Positions 50,189 through 59,250 of a stretch of DNA of 64,000 nucleotides are shown one piece after another (the first letter of the stretch is position 1; each line of letters starts with the position of its first letter). The stretch covers positions 1 through 64,000 of the forward strand of contig NZ_ABFU01000066.3 in NCBI RefSeq assembly GCF_000171615.1. Reading direction: 5' to 3'. The DNA is from Bacillus coahuilensis m4-4. GTDB lineage: Bacteria > Bacillota > Bacilli > Bacillales > Bacillaceae_K. The notes below the pieces were generated by a model, which was not told where the DNA came from, made no database searches, and was given only the letters and a program-made list of their open reading frames with translations. Made by a program: the position numbers and the translations under genes.

Positions 50189-51172
50189 ATGAAAGCGATT
50201 CAGTTTAAAGAGTATGGAGGACCAGACGTTTTACAAGTTATCGAATTAGAAAGACCCATACCAAAGAAGAAGGATGTATTAATAAAGATCGAAGCCATTG
50301 GAGTCAACTATGCAGATACAGCCAGAAGAGAAGGAGCGTATGTTGTCGAAACGCCTCTTCCTTATGTGCCTGGTTCAGAGGTAGTGGGGGAAGTGGTCGA
50401 GCTTGGTGAAGAAGTGGTGGGCTTAGAAATAGGAACAAAGGTCGTTACTCTACTAGGGTCACCACGTTCTACAGGTTACGCTGAATATACTCTAGCAGAC
50501 TCTCGTTCTCTTATTCCGTTACCAGATGGACTTGATCCTCACTTGGCTGTTTCCTTACCGTTGCAAGGTCTTAGTGCTTATCATATTTTAAAAACGATGG
50601 GGAGATTAGAAGAAGGGGAATCGGTTCTTATACACGCAGCAGCTGGTGGTGTTGGGGGTATTGCCGTTCAGCTTGCCAAAGAATTTGGTGCGGGAAAAAT
50701 TATTGCTACTGCTAGCACGGCAGAAAAGAGGGAATTAGCTTTGAGTTTAGGTGCAGATGAAGCGGTAGATTATACACAGGAAGGCTGGGAGGATCGCGTC
50801 CTAGAATTAACAGATGGAAATGGAGCAGATGTTATCTTAGAGATGGCTGGTGGAGATGTGTTTAAAAAATCTCTTAAATGTCTTGCCGTATTTGGACGGC
50901 TTGTTATTTACGGAGTGGCAAGCGGAGAGCAGCCACATTTACATCCAGCCTATTTAATGGGAAAAAATCAATCTGTAGTTGGATTCTTCCTTCCACAAAT
51001 GATGAACAAACCAAAGCTATATCAAAGAAGTTTAGTGGAATTATTTGAGCTTCTGCGAGAAGGGAAGCTCTCCTTGACCATTGGGGGCGTCTATCCTCTA
51101 GATGAAGCAGCAAAGGTTCACGAGCTTCTTCAAGGTCGGAAGACGAAGGGGAAAATGATATTGGTACCGTAA
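50189..51172 (+). CDS. NADPH:quinone oxidoreductase-like protein
   Basis: Zinc-independent medium-chain reductase of 327 residues: MKAIQFKEYGGPDVLQVIEL, VPGSEVVGEVVELG, IHAAAGGVGGIAVQLAKEFG. QOR-type enzymes reduce quinones or enoyl groups with NADPH. ATG 50189 lies one base after the dehydrogenase stop, with GAGGAGGT before it. Last gene of the operon; an imperfect hairpin (51201-51252) follows. Confidence 0.88.
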   Translation: MKAIQFKEYGGPDVLQVIELERPIPKKKDVLIKIEAIGVNYADTARREGAYVVETPLPYVPGSEVVGEVVELGEEVVGLEIGTKVVTLLGSPRSTGYAEYTLADSRSLIPLPDGLDPHLAVSLPLQGLSAYHILKTMGRLEEGESVLIHAAAGGVGGIAVQLAKEFGAGKIIATASTAEKRELALSLGADEAVDYTQEGWEDRVLELTDGNGADVILEMAGGDVFKKSLKCLAVFGRLVIYGVASGEQPHLHPAYLMGKNQSVVGFFLPQMMNKPKLYQRSLVELFELLREGKLSLTIGGVYPLDEAAKVHELLQGRKTKGKMILVP

Positions 51173-51200
51173 AGACCATTACATGAGACCAAAATATAAG

Positions 51201-51252
51201 GAGAGGGGCCCTTTCCTTCAAAGCGATTTTGCTTTTGGAATGGCCTCTCACT
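51201..51252 (+). terminator. Imperfect hairpin after the acyl-CoA operon
   Basis: GAGAGG-GGCC-TTTCC can pair with GGAATGGCCTCTC across a 20-base loop. There is no clean T run, so termination efficiency is doubtful. Confidence 0.4.
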
Positions 51253-51317
51253 TTATATACTTTATTGACCAAATATAAGTTAGATCTTACAGGTGAAATC
51301 ATTAGTTTACGCAAAAA

Positions 51318-51335
51318 GACAAAGTCCCTGTCCCC
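51318..51335 (+). repeat. Dispersed repeat GACAAAGTCCCTGTCCCC, copy 2
   Basis: Intergenic copy abutting the stop of the minus-strand membrane protein gene. Confidence 0.7.
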
Positions 51336-51799
51336 TAGTAATTTTTCTTCCACGATACTAAGTAGCTAATCATTTGAGTAAGAGGTAATAGTAGAAACAG
51401 TAGGATTGGATAATAAGGAACTTGGTCGATAATAAATGGATAGAGTACTAACAGTGCTGTCACAATAGGAAACGAATACCACATGCTAATATAAGAAGCT
51501 CTACAAGCCAGACTCGTAATTTGTTTTTCACGTTCATCCGTTTCTTCTAATTCAGGTGGTAGCAATAGGGATTTCGACCAAAACTTATTTTGCTTCTTAC
51601 TGCAGCTAATGTAAGATAAAATTCCTCCTATTATAATAAAAGCTACGAGTGGAATAAGATTAATCTCAATCATAAATGTCTGGGTTGAACTTTTCACCAC
51701 ATTAGCAAATTGTGTAAATGCATCATACATTTCTACCATAGCCCAAGCAAAAAGTCCTAAGGTTAAAGCTGAAATAAAAATGTTTTGACGTACTCTCAT
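51335..51799 (-). CDS. Small membrane protein paired with an HTH regulator
   Basis: A 154-residue protein with four hydrophobic helices and a central acidic loop ELEETDEREKQITSLACRA. The DEREK motif before a helix occurs in small membrane proteins (DUF2178/DUF3169-like) encoded with YozG-type regulators; I cannot place it more exactly. Its ATG overlaps the stop of the regulator gene (ATGA), so they are coupled. Confidence 0.65.
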   Translation of the reverse strand: MRVRQNIFISALTLGLFAWAMVEMYDAFTQFANVVKSSTQTFMIEINLIPLVAFIIIGGILSYISCSKKQNKFWSKSLLLPPELEETDEREKQITSLACRASYISMWYSFPIVTALLVLYPFIIDQVPYYPILLFLLLPLTQMISYLVSWKKNY

Positions 51800-52004
51800 T
51801 TTTCTTCCTCCTCAAAATAAAAGATTTCTTCAACGGGTAAATCAAACAGAGTGGCGATATTCATAGCGAGTAATAAGGAAGGTACATAGCTTCCTTTTTC
51901 AAGTGCAATAATCGTTTGGCGAGTAACATTCACCGAATCAGCCAAGGCACCTTGTGTTAATTGTGCCTTGCACGAAGTTCTTTCACGCGGTTTTTAACAA
52001 TCAT
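51796..52004 (-). CDS. Small XRE-family regulator (frameshifted)
   Basis: A regulator of about 69 residues, almost entirely one helix-turn-helix: MIVKNRVKELRARHNLTQGA, then VNVTRQTIIALEKGSYVPSL and a short tail LPVEEIFYFEEEEK. The frame breaks because one T is missing at AATTAA (51959-51960). ATG 52004 follows GGAGGT. It is of the YozG/YgzD type that usually controls its own operon with a membrane partner. Confidence 0.8.
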
Positions 52005-52658
52005 GCTGACCTCCATATTATAATCGTTAAGTATATTGTATAGTTAACTTTACATATTGTAAAGTTTATTTTACTTATAGTATAATTTAGCGCTATGGTA
52101 TTAGTTAAAATGAGTTAAGTGCGTTTGTGTTGTCCCATAGTTCTTGCGATGATGAGAGTGTGACTGTGTTGGACGCACTAAATTTCGGTCAGAGATTCAT
52201 TGTCCCGTCAAAAGGATAGTGATGTGCGCCAAATCCCCAAGAGCCTGCGTCCAAATTACGAGATGCTGCGCCAGAGCTTGCCCTTGCTTGCGTCAAATTT
52301 CGGTCTAAGCCCTATTTTCGCGTCTAAAGGAAAGATAGCTGCACACATTTCATATCGATCTGCGCTGAGATTTACTCAAGCGGCGTCTGTTTAGAACTGC
52401 CTTCATTCTTACTTGAAATTTCGTTACGCAACTCCTATTCTTAGACACTTTCTTCGGTCAAAAGCTACATTTAAAACAGTAATACAGCTTGGTATCAATT
52501 CATCATCTTTAAAATATAGTAATAACAAATACAGCTATTGACATATCATACGCTTTATCATACTATCACTTTAATATGATAAACATATCTATTTTTTTAA
52601 TCATAATTCCTATTAAACAGGTTGGTTAAATTGGGTTTTTAATAAAGGAGGGGTTGAA
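52005..52658. other. Gene-free region with a periodic repeat array
   Basis: 650 bases without a credible gene. It holds the divergent promoters of the regulator and the monooxygenase genes and a 21-bp periodic array. A plus-strand frame at 52200-52394 only reflects the array (7-codon period) and lacks a ribosome binding site. Confidence 0.6.
52205..52403 (+). repeat. Degenerate array of 21-bp units beginning GCGYC
   Basis: Units start at 52205, 52226, 52247, 52268, 52290, 52320, 52341, 52362 and 52383: spacing 21, 21, 21, 22, 30, 21, 21, 21. Most start GCGCC, GCGTC, GCAC or GCGCT and have a CAAAT-like second block (GCGCCAAATCCCC, GCGTCCAAATTACG, GCGTCAAATTTCGG). The local GC content is higher than the surroundings. 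The same period reappears at 63950-64000. Confidence 0.7.
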
Positions 52659-53699
52659 ATGAAATACGGTTTTTGGTTACCGATTTTTGGTGGTTGGTTA
52701 AGAAATATTGAGGATGAAAAAATGCCAGCTACATTTGAATATGCCAAAGAAGTGATTGTTAAAGGGGAAGAATGGGGATATGACACGACACTTATTGCTG
52801 AATTGTATTTGAATGATATAAAAGGATTTGAAGCAGATTCCTTAGAAGCTTGGTCAACGGCATCCGCTTTAGCAGCGGTTACAAATAAAATAGAAATTAT
52901 GACGGCCATTCGTCCAGGTTTTCATAATCCTGCGGTAGCGGCAAAAATGGCGGCTACGATTGATCAGATTAGTAACGGGAGGTTTACATTAAATGTAGTA
53001 TCGGCTTGGTGGGAGCAAGAAGCAAAGCAATATGGTGGAATTTTCACTGAGCATGATGAGCGATATGAGCGAACAAGTGAGTTTCTTGAAGTGATGAAGG
53101 GGCTCTGGAAAAGTGAAAACCCTTTCTCATATGACGGTAACTATTATTCTATTGAAAATAGTCATCTATATCCTAAACCAGTTCAAAAGCCTCATCCCGT
53201 ATTATATGCTGGTGGAGAAAGTGAAAAAGGAAAAAATACGATTATCGAGCATTGTGATGCGTATGTGATGCATGGTGGTACTGTATCTGAAATTAGGGAA
53301 AAAGTAAATGATATGAAGCAGCGTAGAAGCAAAACTACTACGATCCCTCTTTCTTCCTTTGGTATGGCGGCGTATGTTATTTGTCGAGATACAGAGGAAG
53401 AAGCTTTAGAGGAGCTGCGTCGTATCACTCATGTAGTAGATTCTAGCGGGTATGTAGGTTACAACGATTTCACAACAAAATCTCAACTAGAACAAAAAAT
53501 TAAACTTCAGGATTATTCTGTGTCGAATCGTGGATTACGTCCTAATTTAGTCGGTACACCTAGACAAATTGCTGAGAAGATCCTTGCTTTTGAAGAAGCA
53601 GGAATTGATTTATTACTCCTTCAATTCTCTCCGCAATTAGAAGAGATGGAGAACTTTTCAAAAAAGGTAATGCCACTTGTGGAAAAAAATCGAAATTAA
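52659..53699 (+). CDS. LLM-class flavin-dependent monooxygenase, SfnG-like
   Basis: Intact 346-residue TIM-barrel flavoprotein. AIRPGFHNPAVAAKMAATID, DQISNGRFTLNVVSAWWEQE and LYAGGESEKGKNTIIEHCDA are typical of the FMNH2-dependent dimethylsulfone/alkanesulfonate monooxygenase group, which releases sulfite or methanesulfinate from organosulfur compounds. No flavin reductase gene is adjacent. ATG 52659 follows AAAGGAGGGG. It is cotranscribed with the ATP-grasp gene 19 bases downstream. Confidence 0.85.
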   Translation: MKYGFWLPIFGGWLRNIEDEKMPATFEYAKEVIVKGEEWGYDTTLIAELYLNDIKGFEADSLEAWSTASALAAVTNKIEIMTAIRPGFHNPAVAAKMAATIDQISNGRFTLNVVSAWWEQEAKQYGGIFTEHDERYERTSEFLEVMKGLWKSENPFSYDGNYYSIENSHLYPKPVQKPHPVLYAGGESEKGKNTIIEHCDAYVMHGGTVSEIREKVNDMKQRRSKTTTIPLSSFGMAAYVICRDTEEEALEELRRITHVVDSSGYVGYNDFTTKSQLEQKIKLQDYSVSNRGLRPNLVGTPRQIAEKILAFEEAGIDLLLLQFSPQLEEMENFSKKVMPLVEKNRN

Positions 53700-53718
53700 C
53701 AAAAGGGGAAGATGTCCG

Positions 53719-54681
53719 TTGAGTAAAATATACGTTATACATGAAAATGATGAATGGACAGTCCATTTAACGAATAGATTAGAAGAATATAATCTGCCAT
53801 ATGAGCTATGGCATCTAGACGAAGGGAGTATAGATCTTTTATCCTCTCCACCAGAAGGAATATTCTATAGTAGAATGAGTGCAAGTTCTCATACAAGAGG
53901 GCATCGTTATGCTCCAGAATTGACGGCTCAAGTGCTTTCATGGTTAGAGTATCATGGTAGGACCGTCATTAATGGTTCTCGTGCTCTTCAGCTAGAAATA
54001 AGTAAAGTTCAACAATACTTAGAACTAGAAAAACATGGAGTTAAAACCCCTAGAACTATTGCAGCTGTTGGAAAAGAGGCTTTACTACAAGGGGCAAAGG
54101 AATTTGAAGGGACCCCGTTTATCACGAAGCACAATCGTGCAGGTAAAGGACTAGGAGTTCAATTATTTCATTCTCTTCAAGCTTTTGAGCAATATTTAGA
54201 TGGGGCGTATGAAGAGCCTATCGATGGAGTAACCTTACTTCAAGAATATATTCAATCTCCAGATCAATCTATTACTCGCTGTGAATTTGTAGGGAGAGAA
54301 TTTGTATATGCCGTTCAAGTAGATACATCTGAAGGGTTTGAGCTGTGCCCAGCAGACGTGTGTAGTATAGAAGAGTTATTTTGTCCGGTAGGTGAAGTAG
54401 TTGAAAATAAACCTAAATTCCAAGTGATTGAAAACTTTCAAGACCCCATTATTGATCAGTATAAACAGGTTCTCCTTGCAAACGGTATATCAGTAGCAGG
54501 TATTGAATTTATTCGAGACAAAGAGGGTGTAATCTACACGTATGATATTAATACGAATACCAACTACAATAGTGAAGCGGAAAAATATGCGGAACGTTTT
54601 GGAATGCTAGAGCTTGCGATATTTTTAGGAAAGGAATTAGACCATAATAATTCGGTTAGCAAAAAGACGATTACAAAGTAA
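53719..54681 (+). CDS. ATP-grasp ligase, RimK-like
   Basis: A 320-residue ATP-grasp protein: INGSRALQLEISKVQQYLEL, TPRTIAAVGKEALLQGAK, PFITKHNRAGKGLGVQLF (ATP lysine and glycine-rich loop), ITRCEFVGREFVYAVQVDT and the metal-binding YTYDINTNTNYNSEAE. Such enzymes join an amino acid to a carboxylate via an acyl phosphate. The target is unknown; the pairing with an SfnG-like monooxygenase suggests a role with an amino-acid-like sulfur compound (inference). TTG 53719 follows AAAGGGGAAG. Confidence 0.82.
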   Translation: MSKIYVIHENDEWTVHLTNRLEEYNLPYELWHLDEGSIDLLSSPPEGIFYSRMSASSHTRGHRYAPELTAQVLSWLEYHGRTVINGSRALQLEISKVQQYLELEKHGVKTPRTIAAVGKEALLQGAKEFEGTPFITKHNRAGKGLGVQLFHSLQAFEQYLDGAYEEPIDGVTLLQEYIQSPDQSITRCEFVGREFVYAVQVDTSEGFELCPADVCSIEELFCPVGEVVENKPKFQVIENFQDPIIDQYKQVLLANGISVAGIEFIRDKEGVIYTYDINTNTNYNSEAEKYAERFGMLELAIFLGKELDHNNSVSKKTITK

Positions 54682-54750
54682 ATGATCAGATGGAAAACGA
54701 CTGGAAACATAGTATACTAGATCTATAGGATGTAGAAGGAAGGTTTCCGT

Positions 54751-54954
54751 ATGTTCATTGGATTACTCGCAACAGGGCTTATTCTTGGGATCATGGTTCG
54801 ATTTGGAATGAAGGCTTTTACTTCGGGTTATGGCTTTGCAAATGACCTTGAGAATAATCCAGTTCTCCTAAAGGTATGTAATAATTGTAATCACCGAATT
54901 CCTAGGAACTATACGAAAAATTTGTGTCCACATTGCCATAAGCCTCTGCAATAA
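54751..54954 (+). CDS. Small membrane-anchored zinc-ribbon-like protein
   Basis: A 67-residue protein: one N-terminal helix (FIGLLATGLILGIMVRFGM) then a four-cysteine ribbon CNNCNHRIPRNYTKNLCPHC that could bind zinc inside the cell. Function unknown. ATG 54751 after GAAGGAAGG; a terminator follows, so it is its own unit. Confidence 0.7.
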   Translation: MFIGLLATGLILGIMVRFGMKAFTSGYGFANDLENNPVLLKVCNNCNHRIPRNYTKNLCPHCHKPLQ

Positions 54955-54966
54955 AGTGATAGAGAG

Positions 54967-55007
54967 ACTGCTACCTAACCCAAAGTAGGTTTGGTAGCAG
55001 TTTTTTT
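54967..55007 (+). terminator. Terminator of the zinc-ribbon protein gene
   Basis: ACTGCTACC(T)AACC pairs with GGTT(T)GGTAGCAGT, followed by T7. Confidence 0.85.
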
Positions 55008-55138
55008 AATTTTATTTGGAAAAATTACCCTCATCAGTAAAAAACTCCAGCTACAAGCAAAACACCACCCACTGTAAACATAATTTCTAAATAAATGGTA
55101 AGGATAACTCTAAAGCCTTATCGTAAAGGAGGATGAAT

Positions 55139-56636
55139 TTGAAAAGAAGAGTACTCCAAAGAAAACAAACCAAGTCAGATCAAGGCAAACTTGTTTCAGA
55201 AGAGTTAGAAGTGAATATACAGGATCTTAACTCTATTTTTTCTCCTGAACGAAATAAGGACTATATCACTCGTACATTGACGGTTTCTGGGTTGGATCAA
55301 AAATCAGTAGTAGTCTATATGGCAAGTATTTCAACATCACAAGATATTGAGTCAAGCATAATCAATCCTTTAGTGAAGAATCAATCCCCTACTAAAAAGA
55401 TTGAAGACATTGTTTCAGCATCCTCCATTACGCCTACCGATGATTTTTTAAAAGTAGTCCGCCATATAAGCAAGGGAGACACGGTATTATTACTAGATGG
55501 ATCCCAAAATGCCTATATCTTTGCTACGTCTGACTTTCAAAGTAGGAGTATTGGAAAACCTGAAAACGAAATGTCTATTAAAGGACCAAAAGAATCTTTT
55601 ACAGAAAAGTTAGGAACAAATTTATCTCTTATTCGAAAAAAAATAACATTCAGAAAAGTTGTATGCAGAGAGTCATGTTGTATCGCAGCGCTCATTAAAT
55701 GAAGTGCTGTTAATTTATAATGATGATCTTGTCAGCAAAGATACACTAGAGGAAATACGAAACAGACTTAAAAAGATTAATGTGGATGCAGTGCCAAACA
55801 TTTCTTTATTAGAGCAGTATATTGAAGAAAGCAACAGGTCTCTATTTCCTACGATTCTCTATACGGAGCGACCTGATCGAGCTGCAGCGTTCTTAGAGGA
55901 TGGACATATTGTGTTGTTAATGGAGAATAGTCCAGATTGTCTTATTCTCCCTGCAACTTTTTGGTCATTTTTTCATTCTTCTGAAGATCATTTTTTACGC
56001 TTACCGTACGGAAACTTCACACGCATCCTTAGGGTGTTGGCTATTTTTATCACCCTATTTTCTTCATCCATCTATATAGCTATTACAAATTACCACAGCG
56101 GTATGCTTCCTCCGGATTTACTGTTTGCAATTGCAGGAGCGAGAGAGAAGGTTCCACTGCCTGCCGTCTTTGAAATTTTACTCATGGAAATCGCTTTTGA
56201 ATTGATACGTGAAGCTGGACTGCGAGTACCTAACCCTATAGGTCCAACGATTGGAATTGTTGGAGCGCTCATTTTAGGTCAGGCCGCCGTGGATGCAAAT
56301 ATCATTAGCCCCATTGTGATTATCGTTGTGGCTCTTTCTGGATTATCTTCTTTTGCTATAAATGATTTAAGCTTGAATTTTTTAGTACGAATGCTGAAGT
56401 TTATGTTTATCATTTCAGCTGGTTTTTTTGGCATTATGGGTATGGCCTTCTCCTTTACAATGGGACTTTGTTATATGGTTACGATTAAATCGTTTGGTGT
56501 GAGTTATCTAGCTCCAATGTCTCCGTCCTATCGATCTTCAGATGATACGGTACTAAGAAAATCTCTATGGAATGAACGATTAAGACCTGGTTATTTAAAA
56601 ACGGCTGATGTTGTTAAAAAAGACAAAAAATCAGGA
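55139..56636 (+). CDS. Spore germination receptor A subunit, GerA family (frameshifted)
   Basis: GerAA-type protein of about 500 residues: a soluble N-terminal domain with VVRHISKGDTVLLLDGSQNA, then membrane helices with ITNYHSGMLPPDLLFAIAGA, REKVPLPAVFEILLMEIAFE, LIREAGLRVPNPIGPTIGIV and the tail RLRPGYLKTADVV. The receptor sits in the spore inner membrane and answers nutrient germinants. A frame break near 55648-55658 needs one base fewer (KKITSEKLYAESHVV). At its 3' end the frame runs on into the B subunit; removal of one A at about 56628 would give the usual DKNQE stop overlapping the B start. TTG 55139 is chosen, six bases after AAAGGAGG. Confidence 0.88.
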
Positions 56637-56637
56637 A

Positions 56638-57746
56638 TGAGAAAGGAAGATACGATGAGTATGAAGGTGATGGATCAAATTGGTCAAAAAGAATATTTTG
56701 CGATCCTCTTAATAATTATTGGATTAAAAGTTACAGATATGACGCCTTCTCTCATTTATCCAGATGTGTTGAGTTCATCATGGATGGTTCCGGCACTTTC
56801 TTACCTTATCCTTTTAATTCCTATATCCTTTTTATGTCATCTATTAGTCAAATTAGATAAGGGAGGCTTATATGAAGTTAACGGAAAGGTGTTTGGTAAG
56901 GCATTAGGGAATCTACTAAATATCATTTTTTTAGGTATATTATTTGCTGCTATTGTCATTGAGAGTAGAAGTTATGTTGATTTAATTTCTACTATGTATT
57001 TTGAACAGTCTCCTGTCATTTTTATTTTACTTTTTATTCATGCTTGTTTGTTTTTATGGTGCTAAGAAAGGACTAGAGGCCATCGGAACTGTATCATGGC
57101 TTTCCTTTTTATATTTAGAAGCCGCTATCCTTTTTTCGTTTAATTTTAATGATTCGGATTGGAGATTTTAATCGGATGTTCCCCATACTTGGACCAGGTG
57201 TAAAAGTAATCGCACAAGAATCCTTTTCAAATTTATCCCTGTATGGCGAGGTCATCGTATTAGCCTTCATCTTTCCTTTTATACACAATGTGAAAAAGTT
57301 CAAAAAGACCACTATCGTGGGATTGTCAGTGGTCATGGTAAAACTATTTATTTTTTTTATCGTGTATTTACTTTTATTTGATTATCCATCTGCTAAGAAT
57401 ATTACGTATCCTTTTCATGAAGCCATAAGAAATATATCCCTTGGCTATTACTTAGATAATCTAGAAACCCTTTTTTTACCTATTTTGGCTCATTGGAACA
57501 TTTATAAAGATTATGGTATTTCTCTATTTGTTAGCCTATATTTTTTCAAAGATTGTCAAAATAGATGAATTCGAGCATCTATTATTTCCTTTAGCAGTCA
57601 TTGTGTTGTTAACCGGAATGATACCTGAGAATGCAGCCGTTAATGTCTATACGGTTGGTAAAACCTTGTTCAACTACAGCTCTTATTTCTTTTTGATTTA
57701 TCTAGTATTACTATGGATATTCGCAAAAGGAAGGAAGTTAATATGA
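56638..57746 (+). CDS. Spore germination receptor B subunit, GerB family (frameshifted)
   Basis: Amino-acid-permease-fold subunit of about 365 residues and 10 helices, starting MRKEDTMSMKVMDQIGQKEY and ending AVNVYTVGKTLFNYSSYFFL. B subunits bind the germinant. Three breaks, all in T runs: 57051-57055 (one short), 57166-57169 and 57483-57486 (one too many each). As written it is fused in frame to the A subunit. The end overlaps the C subunit start (ATATGA). Confidence 0.87.
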
Positions 57747-58976
57747 GCAGACACATAGTTCTTTTCATGATGGTCATCCTATTTCTTTCAGGCTGTTATG
57801 ACAAAAAAGAAGTAGAAGAGCAAGCCTATGTTGTCGCTTTAGGACTGGATCAAGGTAAAGAAGGAAAGCTGAAAGTTACCTATCAAATTGCTAATCCTGA
57901 AGTAGGATCTGCTGCAAAGGGAGGACAAGCAAACGAAGATCCTTATGAAATTGTGACGTTTGAAACCAATGATTTTGTTTCAGCGAGAGATACATCTAAT
58001 GCATTTATTACACGAAAAGTGACGTATGAGCATCTAGATGTCATCATTACACATGAAGATCTTGCAAAAACGGAACAATTTTTACGCCTCATGTATGTTA
58101 CTACGAAAGATAAAAGTATACGGAGAAATACGAAGCTAATATTTACGAAAGAACCTGCTGCCGAGTTTTTAAAGCAGAATAAACCTATTCTTGAAACAAG
58201 ACCTCATAAATATTTTCAATTTATGACACAACGAACAAATGAGACGGGACTTGTACCAGAAGCGAATATCCAGCGATTTCTAACCATTGCAGAAGGAGAT
58301 GCCGATTTATTCTTAGGGATGTATGCAAGTACAGTTCAAGAAGAGGAAAATAAGAGAGCAAACGAAGATGAATTTTTAGCAGGACAAATTAATAAAGAGG
58401 GTGGAAACCCCACTCAATTTATTGGATCGGCTGTGTTTAAAGAAGGCAAGATGATTGGAAAATTAACCGGTGAACAAACGAGGTTAGCCTTAATATTAGA
58501 TGAAACGTTAAATATGTCCGATATCATTACCACCTACCCTGATCCACTAATGGATGAATATAGAATAGCGGTGAGGTTAATGAAGAGTAAATCAAATAAA
58601 TAACAAAATGAACCTGCAAGGGAAAACACCGACTGTTGAAATAAAAATTCCAATAACGATTGATGTACTAGATGTCCCGAGTTTAAAAGACTATGCAAAT
58701 GTTGAGAAGAACAAAAAACTGTTAAGAGAATCAATAGAAACCGCACTAGAAGATAACTTAATGGAATTGATTAAAATGACGCAACATGAATTTAAAGGAG
58801 ACCCATTTAATTTGTCTTTAGAGGGGAGAAAAGAGTTTCTCACCATATCCCAATACGAGAAGTTTGATTGGATGAACAGTTATCCGAATCTTATTATTAC
58901 AGTAGATTGTATGATTACAATCGGAGAATTTGGTAAGCAAATAAAAACACCGAACCTGAATGTGTTAAAGGATTGA
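57743..58976 (+). CDS. Spore germination receptor C subunit, GerC lipoprotein (frameshifted)
   Basis: Lipoprotein of about 411 residues: signal and lipobox LFLSGCYDKKEVEEQAYVVALGLDQ, then domains 1-3 of the Ger(x)C family, with FISARDTSNAF-like FVSARDTSNAFITRKVTYEH and LDVIITHEDLAKT. The third domain continues in another frame after an AAA (58589-58591; one A fewer joins it). ATG 57743 follows AAGGAAG. Completes a gerA-gerB-gerC operon. Confidence 0.88.
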
Positions 58977-58982
58977 TTGTAG

Positions 58983-59141
58983 ATGATATTCGTATTTTGG
59001 GCCATTATAGTATGTGCCATAACTTATACAGGAGGATATTCTTATGTCCTTTTTAGAACAAAAAAGAAAATGGGGGGCTTTGGAGTCTTACTGCTTACAG
59101 TTCTCATTATCATCCTCCCTTTTTTTGTGACCATCCATTAA
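58983..59141 (+). CDS. Small two-helix membrane protein, candidate germination D subunit
   Basis: A 52-residue frame six bases after gerC. Two hydrophobic helices (FVFWAIIVCAITYTGGYSYV and FGVLLLTVLIIILPFFVTIH) are separated by a basic turn RTKKKMGG. Some ger operons carry a fourth, D gene for a two-helix protein of about this size that alters receptor activity; assignment here rests on position and topology only. AAAGGA lies 11 bases before the ATG. Confidence 0.6.
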   Translation: MIFVFWAIIVCAITYTGGYSYVLFRTKKKMGGFGVLLLTVLIIILPFFVTIH

Positions 59142-59250
59142 AAAAGGACAGAGTATAAGGTTTACCAGTGTGAATTATTGGGAACAGTTTTAATGATATA
59201 AGTTAAACATTAAAACATCACGAATGAACGAAAGGGTGGAGATGATAATC

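Noticed and set aside
52200-52394. Open reading frame across the 21-bp array
   Set aside because: It has no ribosome binding site, and its apparent 7-residue pattern comes only from the DNA period being a multiple of three.
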